From Dyella lutea (GTDB lineage: Bacteria > Pseudomonadota > Gammaproteobacteria > Xanthomonadales > Rhodanobacteraceae): a stretch of DNA of 64,000 bases. Under the pieces are notes generated by a model that saw only the letters and a list, made by a program, of their open reading frames with translations, did no database searches and was not told where the DNA came from. The stretch is from the NCBI RefSeq assembly GCF_024158035.1, contig NZ_JAMZEK010000005.1:124001-188000 (forward strand), in the 5' to 3' direction. Numbering within the stretch: the first letter of the stretch is position 1; each line of letters begins with the position of its first letter. This document shows, in pieces, positions 24,932 to 33,545 of this stretch. The position numbers and the translations under genes are program-made.

Positions 24932-26341
24932 ATGACCATTTCATTGATCCGTGCGCTGTGCCTGGGCCTGCTGCTGGCTGGCGCGGCCGCGTCGCCCGGC
25001 CTGCATGCGGAGCAAAACCTGCCCGTGCCGCCCTCGGGCGTGCTGGGCGTGGGCCCGGCGCAGCTCACGCCGGAGTTCTGGATCAACCTGCGCCCGCAGT
25101 CCGACACGGTGCTGCTGACGCCGGCGCAGATCGCCGCGCAGAACGCCAAGCTGCTGGCCGATGACCCCTCGATGCACGATCTGCGCAAGCTGCCGGCCAC
25201 GCTGGATCGCGCGCAGGTGGATGCCTGGCTGTACACGGTGTCGACGCCGCCGACCCGGCCGCTGTACGACGTCCACGGCCAGCCGGTGCCGGAGGCGACG
25301 ATCAAGGCGATCGTCGACAACGCCCACGGCGACGCGGTGCCGGCCAGTGAGCCCACCCGCTACGGCCTGGTGGTGAAGCGCGCCGCGCTGCGCAGCCTGC
25401 CCACCGACCTGCGCGTGTTCAGCCATCCCGGCGACACCGACATCGACCGTTTCCAGGAAACCGCCGAGTTCCCCGGCACGCCGGTGGTGGTGGCGCATAC
25501 CAGCGCCGACGGCCGTTGGCTGTTCGTGGTGAGCCCACGCTATGCCGCCTGGACGCATCGCGAGAACGTGGCGATCGGCAGCGCGAAGCAGGTCTTCGAC
25601 TACGCCGGACGGACAGCGGCGCGGGTGGTCACCGGCGGCACGGTGCACACGGTCTACACGCGCGAGCAGCCGGCGGTATCGCAGCTGCAACTGGACATGG
25701 GTGAGCGCGTACCGCTGGCCACCGATCTTTCGCCGGACCAGCCGGTGAACGGGCAGACGCCGTACGCCGCGCACGTGCTCGAGCTGCCGATCCGCAACGA
25801 CGACGGCACGCTGGCCTTCGCCCCCGCGCTGGTGCAGATCAACAAGGACACCTCGCCCGACTATCTGCCGCTGACCGAGGCGAACATCATCCGGCAGGCG
25901 TTCAAGTTCCTCGGCGAGCGCTACGGCTGGGGTCATGCCTACGACGGACGCGACTGCTCCGGCTTCGTCTCGGACGTGTATCGCTCGATGGGCGTGGAAA
26001 TGCCGCGCAACACCAGCCGGCAGGCGATCAGCCCGGCGCTGGATCATCGCGCTTTCACGGCGCGGGACGATCACGCCGAACGGCTCAAGGCCGCCATGGC
26101 GCTGAAGGTGGGCGACCTGGTCTACATCCCCGGACACGTGATGATGGTGATCGGCCAGTGGCAGGGGCAGCCGTGGGTGATCCACGACGTGCTGGGCATG
26201 AGCTACCGCAAGGGCGACGGCAGCATCCGCCACGTCAAGCTCAACGCGGTGTCGGTGACGCCCCTGCTGCCGATGCTCTACGGCAAGGACGGCTCAACCT
26301 TCATCGACCACATGACCAGCATCGTGCACATCCGGCATTGA
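24932..26341 (+). CDS. Exported NlpC/P60 peptidase with SH3-like domains
   Basis: A 469-residue protein with a signal peptide (MTISLIRALCLGLLLAGAAA). The middle (about 145-310) has SH3b-like segments (VVKRAALRSLPTDLRVFS and WLFVVSPRYAAWTHRENVA). The C-terminal NlpC/P60 domain has Cys in GRDCSGFVSDVYRSMG, catalytic His in VYIPGHVMMVIG and a further polar His in WVIHDVLG. Enzymes with this architecture cut the gamma-D-Glu-meso-DAP bond of stem peptides, freeing L-Ala-D-Glu. The next gene, after a repeat-filled gap, is L-Ala-D/L-Glu epimerase, which uses exactly that product. The pair is commonly seen together. Confidence 0.92.
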   Translation: MTISLIRALCLGLLLAGAAASPGLHAEQNLPVPPSGVLGVGPAQLTPEFWINLRPQSDTVLLTPAQIAAQNAKLLADDPSMHDLRKLPATLDRAQVDAWLYTVSTPPTRPLYDVHGQPVPEATIKAIVDNAHGDAVPASEPTRYGLVVKRAALRSLPTDLRVFSHPGDTDIDRFQETAEFPGTPVVVAHTSADGRWLFVVSPRYAAWTHRENVAIGSAKQVFDYAGRTAARVVTGGTVHTVYTREQPAVSQLQLDMGERVPLATDLSPDQPVNGQTPYAAHVLELPIRNDDGTLAFAPALVQINKDTSPDYLPLTEANIIRQAFKFLGERYGWGHAYDGRDCSGFVSDVYRSMGVEMPRNTSRQAISPALDHRAFTARDDHAERLKAAMALKVGDLVYIPGHVMMVIGQWQGQPWVIHDVLGMSYRKGDGSIRHVKLNAVSVTPLLPMLYGKDGSTFIDHMTSIVHIRH

Positions 26342-26389
26342 GGGGCTTGAACGTGGCGGTGCGGGGCGAGTTGGGGGACAAAGAGCAAA

Positions 26390-26536
26390 TGGGTTCCCGC
26401 TTGCGCGGGAATGACGGCGCGGAGGCATGCGGGGTTAGGGTTCTCATCGCTTACGGCTTTTCCGGAAAGCTGCAAGGGCGGCCCGATAAGGCCTCCCCAG
26501 GCGGGCGTCATTCCCGCGCAAGCGGGAATCCATTTT
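26390..26536. repeat. Pair of ATTCCCGC palindromic repeats in opposite orientation
   Basis: TTCCCGC-TTGC-GCGGGAA (26394-26411) and ATTCCCGC-GCAA-GCGGGAAT (26510-26529) are flanked by mirrored GACG/CGTC and (AT)CCAT words. They form a BIME-like pair separated by ~100 bases. They fill most of the 272-base gap between the NlpC/P60 and epimerase genes. A similar pair lies at 36885-36962. Confidence 0.85.
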
Positions 26537-26613
26537 GATCTTGCTCTCCATCCACCAGGACACACGCGCCCACGCGGGCTCCATAAGCACCCAGGACAAG
26601 TGACAGCGAACCC

Positions 26614-27711
26614 ATGAAGATCACAGACATCCAGTTCGGCATGCTGCGGGTGCCGCTGAAGACGCCGTTCAAGACCGCGCTGCGCACGGTGAGCCAGGTC
26701 GAGGACATCGTGGTGATGATGCACACCGACACCGGCCACGTCGGCTACGGCGAGGCACCGGCCACCGCGGTGATCACCGGCGACACCCACGGCTCGATCG
26801 TCGACGCGATCCGCCACTACATCTCGCCGCGGCTGATCGGCCAGGAGGTCGCCGACCTCAACCGGCTGACCGGGCTGATCCAGGGTTCGATGGAAAAGAA
26901 CTCCTCGGCCAAGGCCGCGGTGGAGATCGCCCTGTACGACCTGTGGGGCCAGCTCTACAACGCGCCGCTGTACCAGTTGCTGGGCGGCGGCGATCCGGTG
27001 ATCACCACCGACATCACCATCAGCGTGGACTACATCGACAAGATGGTGGCCGACTCGATCAACGCGGTGGAGCGCGGCTTCGAGTCGCTGAAGATCAAGG
27101 TGGGCAAGGACATCGGCGTCGACATCGAGCGGGTCAAGGCGATCTACGCGGCCGTCGAGGGCCGCGCCCTGCTGCGGCTGGACGCCAACCAGGGCTGGAC
27201 CGCCAAGCAGGCGGTCTACGCGCTGCAGACGCTGGAAGACGCCGGCATCAAGCTGGAGCTGGTCGAGCAGCCGGTGAAGGCGCGCGACCTGGCCGGCATG
27301 CGCTATGTCACCGAGCGGGTGCATACGCCGGTGATGGCCGACGAGAGCGTGTTCGGCCCGATGGAAGTGATCGAACTGATCCGCCTGCGTGCGGCCGACA
27401 TCATCAACATCAAGCTGATGAAGACCGGCGGCATCTCCAACGCGGTGAAGATTGCCGACATCGCCGCGATGCACGGCGTGGAATGCATGATCGGCTGCAT
27501 GCTGGAAACCTCGATCAGCGTGGCGGCGGCCGTGCACGTGGCGGTGGCCAAGGCCGACGTGATCACCAAGGTCGATCTCGACGGCCCCTCGCTGAGCCAG
27601 TTCAATCCGGTCGACGGCGGGGTACTCTTCAACGAATCGGAGATCTCCGTGACCGACGCCCCGGGGCTGGGCATCCGCGAGATCCGTGGCCTGGAGCCGG
27701 TGTCGGAGTGA
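26614..27711 (+). CDS. ycjG: L-Ala-D/L-Glu epimerase (muropeptide dipeptide epimerase)
   Basis: A 365-residue enolase-superfamily protein of the muconate-lactonizing subgroup. The catalytic Lys pair and metal ligands can be read: KIKVG around residue 160, LRLDANQGW (Asp ligand), ELVEQPV (Glu ligand), VMADESVF (Asp/Glu ligand) and INIKLMKTGG (second Lys). It converts L-Ala-D-Glu to L-Ala-L-Glu so that ordinary peptidases can finish the job. The C-terminal MIGCMLETSIS and the AE-epimerase-like DxD segment fit. Other dipeptide epimerase specificities cannot be excluded from sequence alone, but the neighbouring NlpC/P60 enzyme favours Ala-Glu. Confidence 0.9.
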   Translation: MKITDIQFGMLRVPLKTPFKTALRTVSQVEDIVVMMHTDTGHVGYGEAPATAVITGDTHGSIVDAIRHYISPRLIGQEVADLNRLTGLIQGSMEKNSSAKAAVEIALYDLWGQLYNAPLYQLLGGGDPVITTDITISVDYIDKMVADSINAVERGFESLKIKVGKDIGVDIERVKAIYAAVEGRALLRLDANQGWTAKQAVYALQTLEDAGIKLELVEQPVKARDLAGMRYVTERVHTPVMADESVFGPMEVIELIRLRAADIINIKLMKTGGISNAVKIADIAAMHGVECMIGCMLETSISVAAAVHVAVAKADVITKVDLDGPSLSQFNPVDGGVLFNESEISVTDAPGLGIREIRGLEPVSE

Positions 27712-27715
27712 GATC

Positions 27716-28582
27716 GTGAGCGCGAACATGTCACCGCTGGTGAAGATCCGTTCGGAGCGCGACCAGATGTCGGCGGTGGAGCGGCGCATTGCCGACTTCA
27801 TAGTGGAGAACGCGCAGCTGCTGCGCGACTACTCCTCGCAGCAACTGGCCAATGCGTTGGGCATCAGCCAGTCCAGCGTGGTGAAGTTCACCCAGAAGCT
27901 GGGCTTCAAGGGCTACCCGGACCTCAAGTACTCGATCGGCGAGGCGATCGCCCGCGCCGCACCGGGCGAGACCGCGACGGTGTCGCCAACCCAGGAAACA
28001 GCCAGCTCGGGGCTGGCCGACCGGCTGTGGCGGCGCAAGTGCGCGGCCGAGGAGGAAACCCGCGTCATCAACGCGCCGGAGGCGATCCAGGCAGTGGCCG
28101 AGGCGATCGACCGCGCCGGCCGCAGTGGCCGGGTGTTCCTGCTCGGCATGGGCGACGACGACGTGCTGGTGCGCACCTTCGCGCTACGCCTGGCCACGCT
28201 GGGCATCCTCGCCGTGCACAGCTTCGACATGGTGCGGATGACCTCCAACGTGGCGGCGGCGCAGGCTGGCGACGTGCTGGTGGTGATCTCCGAATTCGGC
28301 CAGCACGCCGCGCTGGGCAAGATCGCGCGGCAGTTCCGCGAGCGCCGCGGCCAGCTGGTCACGCTGACCCGGCACACCGCCAATCCGCTGCGCACGCTGG
28401 CCGACCTGTCGCTGGTGGTATCCGCGCATGACGAGCAGCCGTACATCCAGCCGCTGCTCTACCAATCGGCGATGCAGCACCTGCTCGACGGCCTGTTCGT
28501 GCGCCTGTGCGAGGGCCACGACGACCGCCGCAGGCAGTTGCTGGGCAACCTGGAACGCATCCAGCACATCCTCGAACCGTAA
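27716..28582 (+). CDS. RpiR/MurR family transcriptional regulator
   Basis: About 288 residues. An N-terminal RpiR-type HTH (MSAVERRIADFIVEN...LANALGISQSSVVKFTQKLGFKGYPDLK, about residues 20-80) is followed by a SIS sugar-isomerase-like effector domain (VFLLGMGDDDVLVRTFALRL... and DVLVVISEFGQ). RpiR proteins with SIS domains sense phosphosugars; MurR senses MurNAc-6-phosphate. This one is inside an array of peptidoglycan-peptide genes, so a muropeptide-derived signal is likely. Start GTG 27716, with GGAG 7 bases upstream and 4 bases past the epimerase stop; ATG 27728 is the alternative. It probably regulates the divergent promoters around 23.7 kb. Confidence 0.88.
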   Translation: MSANMSPLVKIRSERDQMSAVERRIADFIVENAQLLRDYSSQQLANALGISQSSVVKFTQKLGFKGYPDLKYSIGEAIARAAPGETATVSPTQETASSGLADRLWRRKCAAEEETRVINAPEAIQAVAEAIDRAGRSGRVFLLGMGDDDVLVRTFALRLATLGILAVHSFDMVRMTSNVAAAQAGDVLVVISEFGQHAALGKIARQFRERRGQLVTLTRHTANPLRTLADLSLVVSAHDEQPYIQPLLYQSAMQHLLDGLFVRLCEGHDDRRRQLLGNLERIQHILEP

Positions 28583-28609
28583 CCGCTTCGGCAGGCAGCA
28601 AGGCTCCCG

Positions 28610-29386
28610 ATGACCTCCACGCTCACTTTCCTGCGGCGAGCCGCCGTGCTCGCCGCGCTCACGCTCTCCACCCGGGCTTTCGCCGCACCGGCCACGCCGC
28701 CGTGGCACAGCGCGCGGCAACTGGTGCTGGTGACCATCGACGACTGGAATACCGACCAGGGCACGCTGCGCCGTTTCGTACGCCAGGACGGCCACTGGCT
28801 CGCCGTCGGCGCGTCGTGGCCGGTGGTGATCGGCAAGGCCGGCGCGGCCTGGGGACTCGGCCTGCAGCCGTCGCGCGACGATGGTCCGGTCAAGCGCGAG
28901 GGCGACAACCGCAGCCCGGCGGGCGTGTTCCGCATCGGCACCGCCTTCGGTTATGCGAAGACGCTGGCCACGGCGATGCCGTACCGCGCGCTCAGCGCCA
29001 CCGACTGGTGCATGGACGTCAGCGGCGCGCGTTACTACAACCAAATCGTCGACGCGAAGGTGGTCGGTGCGGAAGCGGTGAAGGGCTCGTCCGAGCCGAT
29101 GCGCCGCGACATCCACGTGCACGGCGATCAGCGCTACCGCATGGGCTTCGTGATCGACAGCAATCCGGACGCGAAGCCCGGCGCCGGCAGCTGCATCTTC
29201 GGCCACCTGTGGGCCTCGCCCACCACCGGCACCGCCGGCTGCACGGCGATGACGCCCGAATCGATGCGCAGCCTGCTCGGCTGGCTGAAGCCCGAAGATC
29301 ATCCCGTGTTCGTGTTGCTGCCGAAACAAGCCTACGCCGCCGTCCGCGACGACTGGCAACTGCCGTCGCTGGAGGCCAGCCGATGA
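28610..29386 (+). CDS. Exported L,D-transpeptidase-family protein (YkuD domain)
   Basis: A 258-residue protein with signal (LRRAAVLAALTLSTRAFA). The YkuD catalytic block is near the C-terminus: GSCIFGHLW followed by TAGCTAMTPESM with the nucleophile Cys, and an upstream His in IHVHGD. LD-transpeptidases form or break bonds at meso-DAP/D-Ala. Close relatives of this short type also act as L,D-carboxypeptidases or have unknown roles. It overlaps the symporter by ATGA and belongs to the rightward array, so cutting of wall peptides fits as well as cross-linking. Confidence 0.85.
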   Translation: MTSTLTFLRRAAVLAALTLSTRAFAAPATPPWHSARQLVLVTIDDWNTDQGTLRRFVRQDGHWLAVGASWPVVIGKAGAAWGLGLQPSRDDGPVKREGDNRSPAGVFRIGTAFGYAKTLATAMPYRALSATDWCMDVSGARYYNQIVDAKVVGAEAVKGSSEPMRRDIHVHGDQRYRMGFVIDSNPDAKPGAGSCIFGHLWASPTTGTAGCTAMTPESMRSLLGWLKPEDHPVFVLLPKQAYAAVRDDWQLPSLEASR

Positions 29387-30621
29387 GCCCGACGGTGCGC
29401 GTGCTGCTGGGCCTGGCGCTCGGCGCCGTGGTCGGGCTGGGGCTGGCGGCGTTCGATCCGGCGCTGGCGACCCAGGTGGCCGCCGTGGTGCAGCCCGCCG
29501 GCAAGCTGTGGCTGGCGGCGTTGCAGATGACCGTGGTGCCGCTGGTGCTGTCGCTGGTGGTGGTAGGCGTGAACACCGCCAGCGATGCGGCGGCGTCCGG
29601 CCGCGTGGCGCGGCGGGCGATCGTGGTGTTCCTGGTGCTGCTCACCGGTGGCGCCTTCCTCGCCGCGTTGCTGGCGCCGTGGCTGTTCCGCCTGTTCCCG
29701 CACAACCCGGCGCTGAGCGAGGCGCTGAGCCACGCCACCGTGCCGCTGTCCGCGCGCACCGCACCGACCGGCTGGGTGGAGGCGGTGACCTCGATCGTGC
29801 CGACCAATGCGATTGCCGCCGCCGCGCAGAGCGCGATGCTGCCGCTGGTGGTGTTCGCGCTGTTCCTCGGCTTTGCGCTCACCCAGATCAAGCCGGAGCG
29901 GCGCGCGATGCTGGTGGAGTTCTTCCAGTCGATCGCCGACGCGATGATCGTGATCGTGCGCTGGGTGCTGTGGGTGGCGCCGGTGGGCGTGTTCGCGCTG
30001 ATCCTGGCGGTGTGCGCCCGCGCGGGGCTGAGCATGCTCGGCGCGCTGGGTATCTACGTGCTGGTTGAGTGCCTGCTTTACGTCACGGTGACCCTGGCGA
30101 TGCTGGTGGTGGCGGTGACCTGGGGCGGCGAGACGTGGCGGCGTTTCGTCCCCGCGCTGGTGCCCGCGCAGGCGGTGGCGCTGAGCACGCAATCCTCGCT
30201 GGCCTCGCTGCCGGCGATGCTGGAAAGCGCGAACACCAAGCTGGGTTATCCCGAACGCGTCACCGCGCTGGTGCTGCCGATGGCGGTGTCGCTGTGCCGG
30301 CTGACCAGCCCGGTGCAGTACGTGGTGTCGGCCTCGTTCATCGCCTGGGCCTACGGCATCGACCTGTCGCCCGCCGCGCTCGCCGCGGGCGCGGCGCTGG
30401 CGGTGGTGATCAGCCTGGGTTCGGTGGGCCTGCCAGGGCAGGTCACCTTCATCGCCACCAACCTGCCGGTGGCGCAGGCGATGGGCGTGCCGGTGGGGCC
30501 GCTCGGCCTGATGCTGGCGGTGGACACCTTGCCGGACACGCTGGCCACGTTGGGCAACGTCACCTGTGATCTCACCGCGACCAGCGTGGTGGCGCGGCAG
30601 TCGGCGAAGGAGGGCGCATGA
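29383..30621 (+). CDS. Dicarboxylate/amino acid:cation symporter (DAACS family)
   Basis: A 412-residue inner-membrane carrier with 8 or more hydrophobic spans and two re-entrant hairpins. The family regions are present: TVVPLVLSLVVVGV, VPTNAIAAAAQSAMLPLVVFALFLGFAL, the serine-rich hairpin ALSTQSSLASLPAM, MAVSLCRLTSPVQYVV and the C-terminal substrate/ion-binding segment DTLPDTLATLGNVTCDLTATSVVAR. GltP/DctA relatives move glutamate, aspartate or C4-dicarboxylates with protons or sodium. It has ATGA overlaps on both sides, so it is tightly coupled to the L,D-transpeptidase and the D-amino-acid dehydrogenase. In this setting glutamate or another amino acid from peptide breakdown is a likely cargo. 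Confidence 0.92.
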   Translation: MSPTVRVLLGLALGAVVGLGLAAFDPALATQVAAVVQPAGKLWLAALQMTVVPLVLSLVVVGVNTASDAAASGRVARRAIVVFLVLLTGGAFLAALLAPWLFRLFPHNPALSEALSHATVPLSARTAPTGWVEAVTSIVPTNAIAAAAQSAMLPLVVFALFLGFALTQIKPERRAMLVEFFQSIADAMIVIVRWVLWVAPVGVFALILAVCARAGLSMLGALGIYVLVECLLYVTVTLAMLVVAVTWGGETWRRFVPALVPAQAVALSTQSSLASLPAMLESANTKLGYPERVTALVLPMAVSLCRLTSPVQYVVSASFIAWAYGIDLSPAALAAGAALAVVISLGSVGLPGQVTFIATNLPVAQAMGVPVGPLGLMLAVDTLPDTLATLGNVTCDLTATSVVARQSAKEGA

Positions 30622-31757
30622 GCACAGAACACGCCGATGCCATCGTGATCGGTGCCGGCATGGCCGGCGCCTCGGTGGCGTATTTTCTCGCCCTGCACGC
30701 GCGGGTGATCGTGCTCGAGCGCGAGCCTTACGCCGGCATGCATTCCACCGGCCGCTCGGCCGCACTGTTCAGCGAGACCTACGGCACGCCGCAGGTGCGC
30801 GCGCTGACCCGCGCCACGCGTCCATTCCTGGCCGCGCCGCCGGAGGGCTTCGCCGCGCATCCGATCCTCACCCTGCGCGGCGCCACGGTGATCGGCCGCG
30901 CCGAGCAGGCGGAGCAGGTGCGCGCGATGTTCGAGGCCATGCGCCGCGACACGCCCGAGCTGGAGCTGCACGACGGTTCGCGCGTTCGCGACCACGTGCC
31001 GGTGCTGCGCCCGGAAGTGGCGGCGATCGGCCTGCACGAACCGGGCGCCGCCGACATCGACGTCAACGAACTGCACCAGGGTTTCCTGCGTGGCCTGAAA
31101 GCGCGCGGCGGCGCGCTGCACGTGGACCAGGCGATCACGGCGATCGAGCGCGACGGCGGCGGCTGGATGGCGCGCGTCGGCGATCGACGCTTCCATGCGC
31201 CGCTGCTGCTGGATGCCGCCGGCGCCTGGGCCGATCAGGTGGCCGCGATGGCCGGCGTGGCGCCGCTGGGGCTGGTGCCCAAGCGGCGATCGGCGTTCGT
31301 GTTCGAGCCGCCGGCCGGGCTCGCCACCGCCGACTGGCCGTTCGTCTGCGACCTCGATGAGACCTTCTACTTCAAGCCGGACGCGGGCCAACTGCTCGGC
31401 TCGGCGGCGAATGCCGATCCCACCCATCCGCACGACGTGCAGCCGGAAGAGTTCGACATCGCGCTAGGGATCCATCACATCGAGCAGGCGACCACGCTGG
31501 AAATCCGCCGCCCTACCCGAACCTGGGCCGGGCTGCGTTCGTTCGTCGCCGACGGCGACCTGGTCGGCGGCTTCGCGAGCGATGCGCCGGGTTTCTTCTG
31601 GGTCGCCGCGCAGGGCGGCTACGGCATCCAGACCTCGGCGGCGATGGGCGAGGCCTGCGCGAACCTGGCACTGGGCCGCCCGCTGCCGACGCACCTGCAG
31701 GACGCCGGGCTCACTGCAGCGATGCTGGCCCCGGCCCGCTACGGTGTTGCAGGCTGA
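30618..31757 (+). CDS. dauA: FAD-dependent D-amino-acid dehydrogenase, DauA-like
   Basis: A 379-residue DAO-family flavoenzyme. The N-terminal FAD-binding motif VIGAGMAGASVAYFL is followed by VIVLEREP and the HSTGRSAALFSETYGTPQVRALT block. PKRRSAFVFEPP, YFKPDAGQLLGSAANADP, RRPTRTWAGLRSFVADGDLVGG and FFWVAAQGGYGIQTSAAMGE follow. This matches the D-arginine dehydrogenase (DauA) family of Pseudomonas, which oxidises many D-amino acids, almost segment by segment as I recall it. Here it is the last gene of the rightward array, where oxidation of D-Ala or other D-residues freed from peptidoglycan is a natural role. A decayed relative lies at 43372-43882. Confidence 0.85.
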   Translation: MSTEHADAIVIGAGMAGASVAYFLALHARVIVLEREPYAGMHSTGRSAALFSETYGTPQVRALTRATRPFLAAPPEGFAAHPILTLRGATVIGRAEQAEQVRAMFEAMRRDTPELELHDGSRVRDHVPVLRPEVAAIGLHEPGAADIDVNELHQGFLRGLKARGGALHVDQAITAIERDGGGWMARVGDRRFHAPLLLDAAGAWADQVAAMAGVAPLGLVPKRRSAFVFEPPAGLATADWPFVCDLDETFYFKPDAGQLLGSAANADPTHPHDVQPEEFDIALGIHHIEQATTLEIRRPTRTWAGLRSFVADGDLVGGFASDAPGFFWVAAQGGYGIQTSAAMGEACANLALGRPLPTHLQDAGLTAAMLAPARYGVAG

Positions 31758-32169
31758 CACGACAAGCCCTCGGTCTGGTCATCACCGGGGGCGTGATCGC
31801 ACCCGACGCAATCTCTGACGGTGCGGTGCGTATGGGGGGGGGCTCAACGGCATCGCCACGGGAAACGGTGCGCGGGCCTGCTTGTACGCGGCGCATCCAT
31901 CCGGCGGCAGCTGCGTGCGCAGTCCGTGCCACCCGGCTGGTTGCACGACGGTTGCCGGTAGGTACAGCCGCGGGATAGGCGGTTTGGATCAATCCCTCAA
32001 TTGCTGCAAAGCAGCGCATTAGGCAAAAATTTGTCGATCATTTTTACAAAAATCTTATAAAACAATGATTTAATAAAACATACTCATCGATCTTTGCTTG
32101 TGCATTGCAAGTTGACACCGGTGACAATGAATTTCAAGCTGATCGCCGTTCCAGTGCGGGGAGGCACGG
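31758..32169. other. Intergenic region with AT-rich stretch before glk
   Basis: A 412-base gap. It contains a run of nine G (31834-31842), a TGCTGCAAAGCAGC palindrome (about 32002-32015) and an AT-rich block (32026-32090) holding the promoter candidate described separately. No coding sequence or RNA is recognised. Confidence 0.6.
32031..32060 (+). promoter_or_regulatory. Sigma-70-type promoter candidate for glk
   Basis: TTGTCG (32031-32036), 18-base spacer, TTATAA (32055-32060). It is the best -35/-10 pair in the AT-rich block, ~110 bases before the glk GTG. The nearby palindrome GCTGCAAAGCAGC just upstream could be an operator. Confidence 0.5.
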
Positions 32170-33228
32170 GTGAACGTAGCGATCGACCACCTGGATCGAC
32201 CGGAGGGGGTTCCGGTGATGCCGTTTCTGGCGGCGGATGTCGGCGGAACTTATGCCCGTATCGCGTTGATGCGCGCCTCGCCGGCCGGGGGCCGCGATAT
32301 CGATGTACTCGCGTACCGGCGGTTTGCTTGCGCTGACTTTTCCGGGTTGACGGAAATGCTGAAAACCTTTGTCGCTGATGAGGTGCACACCCCGGTGCGG
32401 CACTGCGTACTCGCCTGCGCTGGCCAGGTGATGGATGACGAAGTGCTGAATGACAACTCGGCCTGGCCGATCGACCTGCGGCAGTTGAGCGAAGCGATGG
32501 TGCTTGATGAGATCGCGGTCCTCAACGACTTTGAAGCGCTGGGGTACGCCTTCGACAATCGCACCGATTGCGGCGGCCGTCTCCTGTGCGGACCGGATGC
32601 CCACCCCGAGGGGCCGGTCCTGGTGATCGGGCCGGGTACTGGGCTCGGTGCCGCTGCGCGATTGCCCGATTCCGCTGGCGGTCATGTACTCACCACCGAA
32701 GCGGGCCAGATGGATTTCGCACCGAACTCGCTGCGCGAACGCGACGTGCTCGCCCAACTTGCGCCCGGTGGTGGTTACCTGGCGTACGAGCGCATTGTGT
32801 CCGGTCCTGGCCTGCTGACCCTGTATGCAACGTTATGCACGTTGCGCGGAAAGGTGCCGTGGTTGACGACCCCAGAGGGCGTCACCGAAGCGGCTGCCGC
32901 GGGCAGCGACGCGCTTGCGATGGAGGCCGTGGAGATCTTCTGCGCGGCGCTGGGGAGCTTCGCTGGCAGCCTCGCCATGACCTTCATGAGCGCGGGCGGT
33001 GTCTATCTCGCTGGCGGCTTCCTGAATTCCATCTTCGCCTTGCTCCGGCGCAGCGCCTTCGAAGAGCGGTTCCTGCACGGTCGCAGCGTGCGTGCGTTTC
33101 TCCAGCGTGTTCCGGTGCGGGTCTCGGAACACGGCCGCAATGGCGTGCTGGGCGCCGCCAAGTGGTACCTCAAGCGCGGCATGTCGGACGTGAAGCCGCG
33201 CCAGGAGGTCGTGGCCGGTTCGCCATGA
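32170..33228 (+). CDS. glk: Glucokinase (hexokinase-like Glk family)
   Basis: A 352-residue protein starting with GTG six bases after a GGGGAGG ribosome site; an internal ATG at 32218 is possible. The ATP-binding sequence FLAADVGGTYARIAL is near residue 20, the phosphate-2/connect region LVIGPGTGLGAAARL around 155, EAGQMDFAP holds the sugar-binding Glu, and FMSAGGVYLAGGFLNSIF completes the fold. It phosphorylates glucose (and in some members glucosamine) at C6. As the first gene upstream of a TonB receptor, permease and exo-glucosaminidase it probably feeds freed sugar into glycolysis. Codon use here is somewhat less GC-biased than in the neighbours. Confidence 0.9.
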   Translation: MNVAIDHLDRPEGVPVMPFLAADVGGTYARIALMRASPAGGRDIDVLAYRRFACADFSGLTEMLKTFVADEVHTPVRHCVLACAGQVMDDEVLNDNSAWPIDLRQLSEAMVLDEIAVLNDFEALGYAFDNRTDCGGRLLCGPDAHPEGPVLVIGPGTGLGAAARLPDSAGGHVLTTEAGQMDFAPNSLRERDVLAQLAPGGGYLAYERIVSGPGLLTLYATLCTLRGKVPWLTTPEGVTEAAAAGSDALAMEAVEIFCAALGSFAGSLAMTFMSAGGVYLAGGFLNSIFALLRRSAFEERFLHGRSVRAFLQRVPVRVSEHGRNGVLGAAKWYLKRGMSDVKPRQEVVAGSP

Positions 33229-33545
33229 ACCGCACCGCGAGCTCGGCACCGGAAGTCCGTCGACCGTCCTGGGGAGGGCGGCATCGGCCACCGTGTGTGT
33301 ACGCGAAAAGTGCGCAGGGACGGATCGCCGGCGTGGTTCGTGCGCGCGGCAGGTAGCAGGACGCGGAATACGCAATCCGCTGGGGAACATCGAGTGGGAG
33401 CGGTCGTGGCAGGCAGTGCCGTGGCCGGATGCATCGAGACCGTCATCGCCGTGGCACGCCATGCAGCAGGCGCCTTCCCGGGGAACGTGTCGCGGCATCG
33501 TGGAGCCCCAGCGGCCCGACAGACATCAACCAAGAGGTAGAGCTC
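33229..33545. other. Intergenic region before the second TonB-dependent receptor
   Basis: A 317-base GC-rich gap. I see no convincing ORF, hairpin with T-run or promoter pair. The receptor reading frame stays open upstream to 33429 but the extension is arginine/proline-rich and lacks a signal peptide. Confidence 0.5.

Noticed and set aside
26390-26536. Insertion sequence or transposon ends at the ATTCCCGC pairs
   Set aside because: No transposase ORF or target duplication; the same short hairpin pair recurs at 36885, which fits a REP/BIME-type repeat.
33429-33545. Longer start for the second TonB-dependent receptor
   Set aside because: The extension removes the signal peptide from the N-terminus and is Arg/Pro-rich; the ATG at 33546 begins a clear signal sequence.
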